DNA of 64,000 nucleotides from Halalkalibacter urbisdiaboli. GTDB lineage: Bacteria > Bacillota > Bacilli > Bacillales > Bacillaceae_D. The notes below the pieces were generated by a model. The model was given only the letters and a program-made list of their open reading frames with translations. It was not told where the DNA came from and ran no database searches. The translations under genes and the position numbers were made by a program. How positions within the stretch are numbered: position 1 is the stretch's first letter; each line of letters starts with the position of its first letter. Positions 18,338-26,761 of the stretch are shown here, piece by piece. Where the stretch lies: NCBI RefSeq assembly GCF_002156385.1, contig NZ_MVJM01000002.1, forward strand, positions 1,259,209-1,323,208, written 5' to 3'.

Positions 18338-18384
18338 AAGGGTTGCTCTTAGGTTTTTGAACCGAAGAGCAGCCCTTCTTTTAT
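18338..18384 (+). terminator. Intrinsic terminator
   Basis: AAGGGTTGCTCTT pairs with AAGAGCAGCCCTT (one G-U) with an inner GGTT/GAACC pairing, followed by CTTTTAT. It ends the transcript of the 53-residue protein and isolates the methyltransferase gene. Confidence 0.85.
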
Positions 18385-18431
18385 GCCTTTTTCCATGATT
18401 TTTGTTTATAATAATAGAATGAGGTGTAAGC

Positions 18432-20273
18432 ATGACAACAAAAATAAATGATTTTATCGAAAGTCAACTCATTCGAATATTTCTTAAGCAAATAGGGTTT
18501 AACCCTGATCAAATACAAAATACATTTTTAAAAAGTCTTCTCTTGAGGGACTGCCCTGAAACGGAAGAGTTCCTTCTTTCTATTCATAACGAGTGGACAT
18601 TAAAAAACATAGAAGAACAGTTTTACTCACTTTTATCAAAAGAGACTTTAGTAGCAAACGGTATTATCTTCACCCCAGAATACATCATTGACTATATTCT
18701 TTCCGAAACGATGGGGCGATATAAAAACCCAACTGTTTGCGATTTTTCTTGTGGCTGTGGTGCATTTTTAGTGCGTGCCGCTGAGCATTTACAAAAGGAA
18801 AACCCTTCTACTTCCATGTTGGACATCCTTAAAACCTCTATTTTCGGCATGGATATTTTAGCTGAAAATGTAAGAAGAACGAAAATCATTTTAACATTGC
18901 TAGCGTTAAAGGAATATGGCGATGTTAAACAAATCCAGTTGAATATTATTTGTTATGATAGTACGCAACTTGATGCCATTGATCAATTTAACCATCCAGC
19001 TATAAAAGAAGGCTTCGATTGCATTGTCGGTAATCCTCCTTATGTACGCATACAAGATTTAACGACTGACGTTAGAGCTAGACTTAAAAAAACGTACAAA
19101 ACAGCAACAAGCGGTAGTTTTAATCTTTATTTTGCCTTTTTTGAATTGGGAATTCGTGGATTACAGCCGACGGGGACGTTAGGCTATATTGTGCCAAATT
19201 ATTTTTTGAAAATGAAAGCAGCTGAGCCTCTTAGGGAGATTCTCATTAAAAATCGACTTGTTAAAAAAGTAATTGATTTTAACGATAATCTATTGTTCTC
19301 GAATGCCCATACCTATTCTGCCATTATTATGCTGGATCATGCACCAAAAGACTGCTTTGAATACAGCAGCATCAAATCAGTTTCAAGTAGGACACTTATA
19401 CAAGTAAATCAGCAATTTAAAAAAGCTCCTTACGAAGAATTTACCCCTGACGCCATTCATTTATTAACAGAGCGAGAGAAACGAAATATTAATCGAATTG
19501 AACACGCTGGAAGAAAGCTAGCGATAAGCACGGGGATTGCTACCCAAAAGGATGCTCTCTATATGATAGGCCAAAACAAGGAAGATTCCCTTGATGAGGA
19601 TGATAGCTTTTTTTATAAATGGTGGAACGGTGATGTGTACCCGATTGAAAAAAGCATAACAGTACCTCTGATTAAAGGAGGCTCCAATATTGATTTCCAA
19701 ACGGGTCAGGTGAAGAAAAACATTTCGATTATCTATCCTTATCGGAAAACAGTAAAAGGAACCATTGAGGTCATTCCAGAGCACGAACTCATGACGTTTT
19801 TTCCAAACGTGTATCGATACTTAGAAACGGTTCAAGATGAACTTGCAGCCCGAAATAATGGTAAACCGAAAATTTCCGTATGGTATGAATACGGTAGAAA
19901 ACAAGCATTGGGAAGGTTTGGTCCAAAAATCATCTCCCCTACGAATGCAAAGCAACCACGCTTTACACTGTTTGAAGATTACGCATTATTTAACAATGGT
20001 TATGCGATCTATGGATTAGAGACTGAGGATGACGACCAAATACCTAATCCTAGCTTACCTGTTTTAACGAAAATACTGAATTCATCGATCATGGATTATT
20101 ATATTCAGCATACGAGCTATCTCATTAGCGGAGGTTATTATTGTTATCAAAAGAAATATATTCGTAATTTTTCCATTCCTCCATTTACGAATGAAGAGCT
20201 CTCGTTTATTGAACAGCATCATGGTGAAACGCTAGATGCCTTTCTCAGCGACGCCTATAAGCTTGAACAATGA
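18432..20273 (+). CDS. Lone N6-adenine DNA methyltransferase (Eco57I/TaqI-like)
   Basis: A 613-residue gamma-class adenine methyltransferase. SAM-binding motif I is DFSCGCGAF (104-112), preceded by the motif X region FTPEYIIDYIL; catalytic motif IV is NPPY (201-204). The C-terminal half (about 370-600) looks like a TaqI-type target-recognition domain. No nuclease domain is evident and no restriction gene is adjacent, so it appears to be an orphan enzyme for epigenetic marking or self-protection. It is bounded by terminators on both sides. A short N-terminal helical domain of about 75 residues precedes motif X. The recognition sequence cannot be read. Confidence 0.85.
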   Translation: MTTKINDFIESQLIRIFLKQIGFNPDQIQNTFLKSLLLRDCPETEEFLLSIHNEWTLKNIEEQFYSLLSKETLVANGIIFTPEYIIDYILSETMGRYKNPTVCDFSCGCGAFLVRAAEHLQKENPSTSMLDILKTSIFGMDILAENVRRTKIILTLLALKEYGDVKQIQLNIICYDSTQLDAIDQFNHPAIKEGFDCIVGNPPYVRIQDLTTDVRARLKKTYKTATSGSFNLYFAFFELGIRGLQPTGTLGYIVPNYFLKMKAAEPLREILIKNRLVKKVIDFNDNLLFSNAHTYSAIIMLDHAPKDCFEYSSIKSVSSRTLIQVNQQFKKAPYEEFTPDAIHLLTEREKRNINRIEHAGRKLAISTGIATQKDALYMIGQNKEDSLDEDDSFFYKWWNGDVYPIEKSITVPLIKGGSNIDFQTGQVKKNISIIYPYRKTVKGTIEVIPEHELMTFFPNVYRYLETVQDELAARNNGKPKISVWYEYGRKQALGRFGPKIISPTNAKQPRFTLFEDYALFNNGYAIYGLETEDDDQIPNPSLPVLTKILNSSIMDYYIQHTSYLISGGYYCYQKKYIRNFSIPPFTNEELSFIEQHHGETLDAFLSDAYKLEQ

Positions 20274-20311
20274 ACTTTTTACAATTTTTTAATATATTCT
20301 ATAAAATAATC

Positions 20312-20357
20312 AAGGCGTAAGGTAACTTGTCTATGACAAAAACCTTAGCCTTTTTTT
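20312..20357 (+). terminator. Intrinsic terminator of the methyltransferase gene
   Basis: AAGGCGTAAGGT pairs with ACCTTAGCC(TT), one bulge, followed by seven T. Confidence 0.8.
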
Positions 20358-20477
20358 GTTGCACCTTGTCGATTACGCTCCCCTCCTTCATCTCTTTGTT
20401 ACTTTCGATTGAGAAACAAGTCTCAACCGAAAGCTTATCCCTTTTACTTCTCTATCATTCGGCTTATATTCCCACCC

Positions 20478-20527
20478 TTTACAAAGAGATTACGATTTAT
20501 TCATTTTGTTTTAACGAATATTTGTTA
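20478..20527 (+). promoter_or_regulatory. Pho-box-like direct repeats upstream of phoX
   Basis: Hexamers at exact 11-base steps: TTTACA (20478), ATTACG (20489), TTCATT (20500), TTAACG (20511), TTGTTA (20522). The PhoP consensus is TTHACA repeated every 11 bases; the first and fourth fit best. About 60 bases separate it from phoX, suggesting induction by phosphate starvation. Confidence 0.55.
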
Positions 20528-20590
20528 CCTTTTTGAATAGACGGTGCTTCACAGAAAAACAGCCTTAAATCTAATTAATGGAGGTTCATG

Positions 20591-22027
20591 ATGAAGAATC
20601 GTAATGAAGGTATGAACAGACGCGACTTTTTAAAAGTTGGAAGTATGAGCACACTAGCACTTACATTAGGAACGACAGGAATCTTCTCTTTCACTGGATT
20701 ACAAAAAGGATTAGCAGCCTCTCCTACAAGTGGCTTTGGTGGCTATGGTCCCTTAGTAAAGGACCCAGATGGAATCCTTGATTTACCTAAAGGCTTTAAG
20801 TACCGTATCATCTCAAAAACAGGCGACAAAATGTCGAATGGTGATTATGTCCCGGGTAACCTTGACGGGATGGCTGCCTTTCAAGGTGAAAAAAATACAA
20901 CCATTCTAGTACGAAATCATGAGCTATCAACTAATGCGGAGTTTCCGGTTAACGGTAAAAACCCTTGGAGCAAGGGTGCTGCCGGTGGAACGACAGCGCT
21001 CGTTGTCGGGCCAAATCGTGAAGTAATTAGTGAATATGTCACAAATTCCGGGAATATTCGTAACTGCGCAGGCGGGCCGTCCACATGGGGAACATGGTTA
21101 ACCTGTGAGGAAACGCGTAACCTTGGACATGGGTTTGTATTTGAAGTGAACCCTCTTGATCCTGAAAATGAGATGTCACGAACACCAATTCGTGATATGG
21201 GTTACTTCTCTCATGAAGCATGCGCGGTTGATCCTTCAACTGGCATTTGGTACTTAACAGAGGATAATAATCCAAGTTACTTATACCGTTTTACTCCACA
21301 TAATCGCAGTCAAAAGCTCGGCTCTCTTCAAGAAGGCGGTATCCTTGAAGCAGCTGCGATTGATGAGCTGCCAACATCATCAGCTAGCCAATTTAAACAT
21401 GGACAAACGTTCGGCATTGTGTGGAAAGAAGTCAATCCAGAACGTGCAAAAGAGGATGCTAGAGACCTTGGCTGCATAGCTTTCAGCCGTCTTGAAGGTG
21501 CTTGGTTCTCAGCCGGTGCATTTTGGTTTGATGACACAAGTGCTGGTTCTGCTAACTTAGGCCGTATCTATCGTTACTTCCCTGCTACGAATACGTTAGA
21601 GCTTTTCTATGAATCGACAGCATCAAATGACCTAGAAATGCCTGATAATATTACGATCACACCTTGGGGTGATCTTTGGATTGCCGAGGATGGCCCTGGT
21701 AATGACCGACTTATTGGTTTAACACCGGAAGGAAATGTTTATCCATTTGCTGAGAATCAATTAAATGGTTCAGAGTTCGCAGGTCCTGTATTCTCACCTG
21801 ATGGCCAAACCCTCTTCATTAATATTCAATCGCCTGGGCTTACCTTTGCCATTTGGGGACCATTTGCACGGAGAAATGCTGCTCGTCAACGTGCGATGAA
21901 TCATGCAGCACCTCCTGCACAGCTTGCTCCACAAATATCAGATAAGCTTATGGCCTTTGCAGAAAAGCAAGGAATGTCCCCGTTAGAGGCTGCGGCTTTA
22001 GAGCGTCACGGTATGCCAGTTCTTTAA
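20591..22027 (+). CDS. phoX: PhoX-type alkaline phosphatase (DUF839), Tat-exported
   Basis: A 478-residue secreted enzyme. The N-terminus has a twin-arginine signal (MNRRDFLKVG, then a hydrophobic stretch ending in AAS near residue 40). The mature part carries PhoX/DUF839 features: LDGMAAFQG, ILVRNHELS, GGTTALVV, NCAGGPSTWGTWLTCEET, DPSTGIWYLTEDN, and a C-terminal DNITITPWGDLWIAEDG propeller segment. PhoX enzymes are Ca/Fe-dependent monoesterases released under phosphate limitation. It sits 30 bases before a tatA gene. The second of two adjacent ATGs (20588, 20591) is better spaced from GGAGGT. Confidence 0.88.
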   Translation: MKNRNEGMNRRDFLKVGSMSTLALTLGTTGIFSFTGLQKGLAASPTSGFGGYGPLVKDPDGILDLPKGFKYRIISKTGDKMSNGDYVPGNLDGMAAFQGEKNTTILVRNHELSTNAEFPVNGKNPWSKGAAGGTTALVVGPNREVISEYVTNSGNIRNCAGGPSTWGTWLTCEETRNLGHGFVFEVNPLDPENEMSRTPIRDMGYFSHEACAVDPSTGIWYLTEDNNPSYLYRFTPHNRSQKLGSLQEGGILEAAAIDELPTSSASQFKHGQTFGIVWKEVNPERAKEDARDLGCIAFSRLEGAWFSAGAFWFDDTSAGSANLGRIYRYFPATNTLELFYESTASNDLEMPDNITITPWGDLWIAEDGPGNDRLIGLTPEGNVYPFAENQLNGSEFAGPVFSPDGQTLFINIQSPGLTFAIWGPFARRNAARQRAMNHAAPPAQLAPQISDKLMAFAEKQGMSPLEAAALERHGMPVL

Positions 22028-22057
22028 AAAAAATGCTAACCTATTGGAGGTCTACTA

Positions 22058-22264
22058 TTGCTACAAAACATCGGTATTCCCGGACTTACGTTAATTCTTG
22101 TGATCGCCCTCATTGTTTTCGGCCCATCGAAGCTGCCTGAAATTGGACGAGCATTCGGAAGTACATTAAAGGAATTTAAAAAAGCAACAAATGATTTAGT
22201 TCATGGTGAGCGTCGTGATGAACAGTCACAGACTGATAAGGTAGAAACGAAGACTGGAAGCTAA
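22058..22264 (+). CDS. tatA: Twin-arginine translocase subunit TatA
   Basis: A 68-residue protein with a single N-terminal membrane helix ([13 protein letters not shown]), the [13 protein letters not shown] hinge and amphipathic helix, and a charged tail: a standard TatA/E. The start is TTG at 22058 after GGAGG. It follows phoX, paralleling the B. subtilis phoD-tatAd-tatCd arrangement in which one Tat pair serves a phosphatase. No tatC is present nearby, so TatC must come from elsewhere. Confidence 0.93.
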   Translation: MLQNIGIPGLTLILVIALIVFGPSKLPEIGRAFGSTLKEFKKATNDLVHGERRDEQSQTDKVETKTGS

Positions 22265-22279
22265 CACAAGCAACATGAA

Positions 22280-22311
22280 AGGCATAGGTCAAAGACTTAC
22301 AACCTATGCCT
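22280..22311 (+). terminator. Hairpin after tatA
   Basis: AGGCATAGGT and ACCTATGCCT form a perfect 10-bp stem; the downstream T tract is weak (CTATACATATTTTTAT). Confidence 0.6.
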
Positions 22312-22358
22312 CTATACATATTTTTATATTACTTTGGCACACAGAAAGGAGACCCCTC

Positions 22359-22475
22359 ATGTCAAGGTCATGTCAAACAAAAAATACGACTTCAAACCCT
22401 ACCCAAACAAGTACAAAAACATGTCAATCCTGTAACCAATGTCTCTCGAAAAAAGGGGCTGTCTCAACAGCTTAA
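22359..22475 (+). CDS. Possible small Cys-containing protein (38 aa)
   Basis: ATG at 22359 after AAAGGAG encodes a Thr/Ser/Gln-rich peptide with a CQSCNQC cluster near residue 25. Its last codons run into the repeat starting at 22453, so the tail may have been altered by repeat insertion. I do not recognise it; support is the ribosome site and the cysteine cluster. Confidence 0.35.
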   Translation: MSRSCQTKNTTSNPTQTSTKTCQSCNQCLSKKGAVSTA

Positions 22476-22538
22476 AGCGTGCACAGCAATGGCTCCGTTT
22501 CGCTATCGTAGATGTAGCAACTACGCTCATTGAAGGCT
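22453..22538 (+). repeat. Interspersed intergenic repeat, copy 2
   Basis: AAAAGGGGCTGTCTCAACAG, AAAGCG, CACAGCAATGGCTCCGTTTC and ACTACGCTCATTGAAGGC align with copy 1 (9227-9322). Confidence 0.65.
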
Positions 22539-22559
22539 AAAAACCCCCCGAAACTGGAG

Positions 22560-22660
22560 GGTACTGAAAAAAGGGAAACCCACCCTTTTTCAGTGCCTTC
22601 CGAAACTGTACCCTATAGAGTAGACACTAATAAAAAGGTCTACCTATAGGGTACTTTTTT
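22560..22660 (+). terminator. Two tandem inverted repeats, second terminator-like
   Basis: First hairpin: GTACTGAAAAAAGGG against CCCTTTTTCAGTGCC (22561-22597). Second: GTACCCTATAGAGTAGAC (22608-22625) against GTCTACCTATAGGGTAC (22638-22654), followed by six T. The second resembles the terminal repeats of some IS3-group elements, so this may be a mobile element scar acting as a terminator. Confidence 0.5.
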
Positions 22661-22735
22661 ATATTCCTGTTGTTACATTCGTTTTATGGTACGATAAATG
22701 CAACAGACTTTTGACTTTATAGAGGAGATTATGTA

Positions 22736-23506
22736 ATGGAATCAGGAAATGAACATCTTCTATCAACCGTAAAAAAAGCACTACAAATTTTGCAATGCTT
22801 TTCTATCGACGAGCCGGAAAAAAAAGTTACTGAAATCTCAGCTTCATTAGGGATGAATAAAAGTACGGTAAGCCGTCTATTGGCAACGCTTGCAAGTGAA
22901 GGGTTTGTCACGAAAAACCCTGAAACTCAAAAATATCGCCTCGGTCTCTCGATTATCCCACTCTATTCAGTTGTAACTGCAAATTTAGAGGTGAGACGAG
23001 AAGCCGCGCCCTACCTTCAACAGCTCGTGACCGAAGTCGGTGAAACGGCAAATATTACGATTTTTCAAGAGCGATCGATTATTGATATTTTACGCGTAAA
23101 TAGCAAACAGCCTGTTCAAATTGTGACTCATCTTGGGCATAAAAACCCGCTCCATTGTACCAGTGCAGGAAAAGTATTTCTTGCTTATCAAAGCGATTCG
23201 TTCTTAACTAAATATTTTGATGAGGAGCTTTCAACGACAAAATATTCATCGGAGCCTGACGAATTTTTGAACATGCTACAGAACGTTAAGACGCGTGGTT
23301 ACGCGATAAGCATCGAAGAACTCCAGGAAGGTGTCGCAACAATCGCGGCGCCAATCCGTGACTATACAGGTAAGGTTGTCTATTCTCTCTCAATTATCGG
23401 ACCTACGCATCGATTTGATCCGAGAGAGCCTGAAATCATCAAGAAAACGAAGACATATGCTAAAGAAATGTCATATAGTCTCGGCTACCGTGGAATTAAT
23501 GACTAA
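22736..23506 (+). CDS. IclR-family transcriptional regulator
   Basis: A 256-residue regulator with an N-terminal winged helix-turn-helix (TEISASLGMNKSTVSRLLAT, about 28-50) and a C-terminal IclR effector domain (about 75-250, including GHKNPLHCTSAGKVFLAY and EGVATIAAPIRD). IclR proteins respond to small carbon compounds. Neighbours are tatA upstream and convergent ppc downstream, so no target is adjacent on its own strand. Start ATG at 22736 after GAGGAG. Confidence 0.92.
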   Translation: MESGNEHLLSTVKKALQILQCFSIDEPEKKVTEISASLGMNKSTVSRLLATLASEGFVTKNPETQKYRLGLSIIPLYSVVTANLEVRREAAPYLQQLVTEVGETANITIFQERSIIDILRVNSKQPVQIVTHLGHKNPLHCTSAGKVFLAYQSDSFLTKYFDEELSTTKYSSEPDEFLNMLQNVKTRGYAISIEELQEGVATIAAPIRDYTGKVVYSLSIIGPTHRFDPREPEIIKKTKTYAKEMSYSLGYRGIND

Positions 23507-23551
23507 AAAGTTATCTTACTTTTTTTTTCAGTGCCCTCATAAAATACGATT

Positions 23552-23594
23552 AAAAAACCCTTAAGAATGACTCTTTTGTCATCTTAAGGGTTTT
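23552..23594. terminator. Bidirectional terminator between IclR gene and ppc
   Basis: AAAACCCTTAAGA...TCTTAAGGGTTTT with an inner ATGAC/GTCAT pair; A and T tracts flank both sides, serving both convergent genes. Confidence 0.85.
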
Positions 23595-23610
23595 GTTAGG
23601 TTAGAGGAAA

Positions 23611-26364
23611 TCAGCCTGTGTTAACAAGACCTGCTGCAACACCACTTATTGTTAAGAGCACCTCTGTTAAAATTTCTTCAGATTTCTCTTCCGAATTACG
23701 CATTTTCTGGATGAGATCAACCTGTAAGAAGTTAAGTGGATCGACATAAGGATTGCGTCGATACACTGTTTCTTGAATGTTTGGTGTATGATCAAGAAGT
23801 TCTTTATTTCCAGAGATTTTAAGAAGGATGTCCTTCGTTCTCTTATACTCGTCGGAAATGTTTGTAAAGATTCGCTCCGCAATCGTTTGATCTTCTACTA
23901 AGTGAATGTATTCCTTAGCTGTTGTTAAGTCAGCTTTCATTAGCGCCATTTGAAGATTATTAATCGTTGATTGGAAAAATGGCCATTTCTTATACATTTC
24001 CTGTAATAATTGGAGATTCCCCTCACTCTTCGTAGCAAATGACTCTAAACCAGTACCTGCCGCGAACCATGCTGGTAGCATTTGTCTTGATTGTGTCCAA
24101 GCAAATACCCAAGGAATCGCACGTAAGTCTTCAAAGCGCTGACTCCCTTTACGACTCATTGGACGAGAACCAATGTTTAAGGCAGCAAGCTCCCCTAGTG
24201 GCGTTGCTTGTTTAAAATATGTTAAGAAATCCTCATCGCCAAACACGAGTGATTGGTATTTCTTTAATGAGTATGACGAAATCTCTTCCATCGCCTTTTC
24301 CCAAGCTTTATTTAATAAATCGCCATTTTCTAATTTTCTTGAAGCACGAGCTGAAGCCTCGAGTAGTGCCGAAGCAGCCTGTTCAAGGTTACGGTAGGCA
24401 ATGTCACCTAGTAAATAGCGTGAAGAAAGAACTTCTCCCTGCTCCGTAATCTTTACACCATCACCTAATGTTTCAGCTGGCTGTGATAAAATACTGCGAT
24501 TTAATGGGCCGCCCCCACGTCCTAATGAACCACCGCGACCATGGAAGAATTTTAAACCAATGTTAAAATCTCTTGCCATCTCGTGGATTTCTTGTTGAGC
24601 CTTGAAGAGCTTCCAATTCGCTGTTAGCGTACCACCATCTTTACTACCATCTGAATAACCAAGCATGATTTCCTGGTGGTCGCCACGCTCTTTAATGTGA
24701 TTACGATATACGTCCATTTCAAATAGCGTTTTCATGATCTTCGGCCCTGCCACAAGGTCATCAATCGTTTCAAGGAGTGGCGCAACATTTAAATTGCTTT
24801 CTACTTTCCCATCCGCATGTAAACGATAAATACCTGCTTCTTTCGCAAGCACAAGTACTTCAAGTAAATCACTTGATGATTGGGTCATACTTACGAGATA
24901 GACTTGAATCGAACGCTGGCCAAATTCAGTATGGGCCTTTTTAATCATCTGGAACACTTTGAAGATTTCTTGCGTCTCTTTCGAATAATCCTCTTCAAGA
25001 AGCATAATTGGTCTCGGGTCACTTAGGACATCTTTAAGGATCCGAATTTTTTCTTCTTCCGGTAGTGAAGCGTAATCTTCTGTAATATCAACAACCTTTA
25101 AAATTTCTGCAATGGCTGATTCATGTTCACCACTATGATTACGGATGTCTAATGTTGCTAAATGGAATCCAAATAATTGAACTTGGCGAATTAATTTTCG
25201 AATCGTTTTCAATTTACGATTCGACGGTTGATGCTCCTCTGCACTTTCTTTAATCAAGATTAAATCATTTAACAATTCTTCCGCTTTTTTATAGCCAGCT
25301 GCTGATTTACCAACATGACGTAAACGCTTAAGAATAATCGCAAATTTACGACGATACACCTCAGCTTCAACTTGCCATGCTTCGCCTTTTTCCATGTAAT
25401 TTGCTTCATCCTGTTCGACGGAAGCAATAAGTTTCTCATTAATATCAACACGTGATGTTGATTGACCGAAACGCTTCATCAGGTCGACGATAGCTTGCTC
25501 ATACTTTTTGACGACAAGCTTTCTTTGAAGAAGTAATGTTTCCCATGTAACTTCAGGTGTTACATTCGGATTTCCATCACGATCCCCACCAATCCACGAA
25601 CCGAAATGAAGGAAGTTTGGCACATTATATTTGCTATCAGGATAATAGTCTTCCAACTGGTCTTCTAACTCCTGATGAATATCTGGTAATACTTCAAATA
25701 ATGTCTCGTTAAAATAATAGAGGCCATTTTTCACTTCGTCCAAAACAGTTGGTTTGCGGTGTCTTAATTCATCCGTTTGCCATAGTGAAGTGACTTCATT
25801 AAACAAGCTCTCATCTAACTTTTTTCTTTCCTTCTTCGTTAACCTTGGATTATCAAACTCCTGGAGAATCGTTGAAATTCGCTTTTGAATTTCTAATACA
25901 GTTCTCTTTGTCGCCTCTGTTGGATGGGCTGTGATAATTAATTCAATTGACAAATCATTTAACACTTTTTGAATTTCGTCATTTGAATAATTATTTTCTT
26001 TAACTGATTTAACAGCACTTTCAATCGAAACCGGCTGAATCACACCATCTTCTTGTAGTTGATATTGACGACGACGGCGAATACGGTGATTTTGTTCAGC
26101 AATGTTTACGAGGTGAAAGTAAATAGAGAATGCACGTATCACCTGTTGACGAATTGGCGGTTTCAAGTTGCTGATTTCTTCCTTTAGCTTCTTGTATGCT
26201 TCCTCGTTATAATCTTTACGTAGATTTTTCGTTGTTTCTCTAATTTCTTCAACTTTGTTAAAAAGGGAAATGCCTCCGTGGTGTACAAGAATCTCCCCTA
26301 GAATATTCCCGAGCTTTTTGACATCATTGCGTAATAGAGAGCTACTATCTGCTACATCTAACAT
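23611..26364 (-). CDS. ppc: Phosphoenolpyruvate carboxylase
   Basis: A 917-residue enzyme that carboxylates PEP with bicarbonate to oxaloacetate, replenishing the TCA cycle. Family motifs are intact: TAHPTEATKRT near residue 150, GSWIGGDRDGNPNVTP near 255, the flexible-loop motif FHGRGGSLGRGGGP near 610, and SRPMSRKG near 720. Length is normal. Many bacilli use pyruvate carboxylase instead, so ppc is a useful marker, common in alkaliphilic Bacillus relatives. The ATG at 26364 follows TAGGAGGATAAG. It is monocistronic. Confidence 0.97.
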   Translation of the reverse strand: MLDVADSSSLLRNDVKKLGNILGEILVHHGGISLFNKVEEIRETTKNLRKDYNEEAYKKLKEEISNLKPPIRQQVIRAFSIYFHLVNIAEQNHRIRRRRQYQLQEDGVIQPVSIESAVKSVKENNYSNDEIQKVLNDLSIELIITAHPTEATKRTVLEIQKRISTILQEFDNPRLTKKERKKLDESLFNEVTSLWQTDELRHRKPTVLDEVKNGLYYFNETLFEVLPDIHQELEDQLEDYYPDSKYNVPNFLHFGSWIGGDRDGNPNVTPEVTWETLLLQRKLVVKKYEQAIVDLMKRFGQSTSRVDINEKLIASVEQDEANYMEKGEAWQVEAEVYRRKFAIILKRLRHVGKSAAGYKKAEELLNDLILIKESAEEHQPSNRKLKTIRKLIRQVQLFGFHLATLDIRNHSGEHESAIAEILKVVDITEDYASLPEEEKIRILKDVLSDPRPIMLLEEDYSKETQEIFKVFQMIKKAHTEFGQRSIQVYLVSMTQSSSDLLEVLVLAKEAGIYRLHADGKVESNLNVAPLLETIDDLVAGPKIMKTLFEMDVYRNHIKERGDHQEIMLGYSDGSKDGGTLTANWKLFKAQQEIHEMARDFNIGLKFFHGRGGSLGRGGGPLNRSILSQPAETLGDGVKITEQGEVLSSRYLLGDIAYRNLEQAASALLEASARASRKLENGDLLNKAWEKAMEEISSYSLKKYQSLVFGDEDFLTYFKQATPLGELAALNIGSRPMSRKGSQRFEDLRAIPWVFAWTQSRQMLPAWFAAGTGLESFATKSEGNLQLLQEMYKKWPFFQSTINNLQMALMKADLTTAKEYIHLVEDQTIAERIFTNISDEYKRTKDILLKISGNKELLDHTPNIQETVYRRNPYVDPLNFLQVDLIQKMRNSEEKSEEILTEVLLTISGVAAGLVNTG

Positions 26365-26652
26365 ACACTTATCCTCCTAATATTCCGTAAATTCAATCGT
26401 TTACGTTCTGTTATTTGGAACTTTTAACTTTAATTATAACCGATTGGGCTAATTAACTAAAGGGCTAACTTTTGACCATCAGGGACATAATGGGTCCCAA
26501 CGAAGCACTTTCTCTAGCGTTCGCATAAAAAAACGGATGAGTTCTACAGCCTTCTTCATCTATCTTCCTGCCTAAAAGGGTCTTATATTTTACAACATTC
26601 ATTTATCTATTCATTTGTTCATTTTTAATAAGGAGAAATCACCATTTTTCTA

Positions 26653-26700
26653 TTGACAACGTTTTCAAAATCCCTTTTAATGGATTTAACAACGTTGTTA
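26653..26700 (+). promoter_or_regulatory. Promoter with cre/LacI-type operators before GH105 gene
   Basis: A sigma-A promoter TTGACA (26653) - 17 bases - TTTAAT (26676) is overlapped by TTGACAACGTTTTCAA, a full match to the CcpA cre consensus WTGNNANCGNWNNCAW. A second perfect palindrome TAACAACGTTGTTA lies at 26687-26700. This suggests carbon catabolite repression, a LacI-family repressor, or both. The rest of 26365-26761 shows no gene. Confidence 0.65.
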
Positions 26701-26761
26701 TTTGGTGTCTTGTAATCTATGTTCGTTGATGATCAAAACTAAAATCCGGGGTGTGTGTAGA

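Noticed and set aside
20327..20536. Plus-strand frame of 69 codons
   Set aside because: Starts inside a terminator hairpin and covers the Pho-box-like array; no ribosome site.
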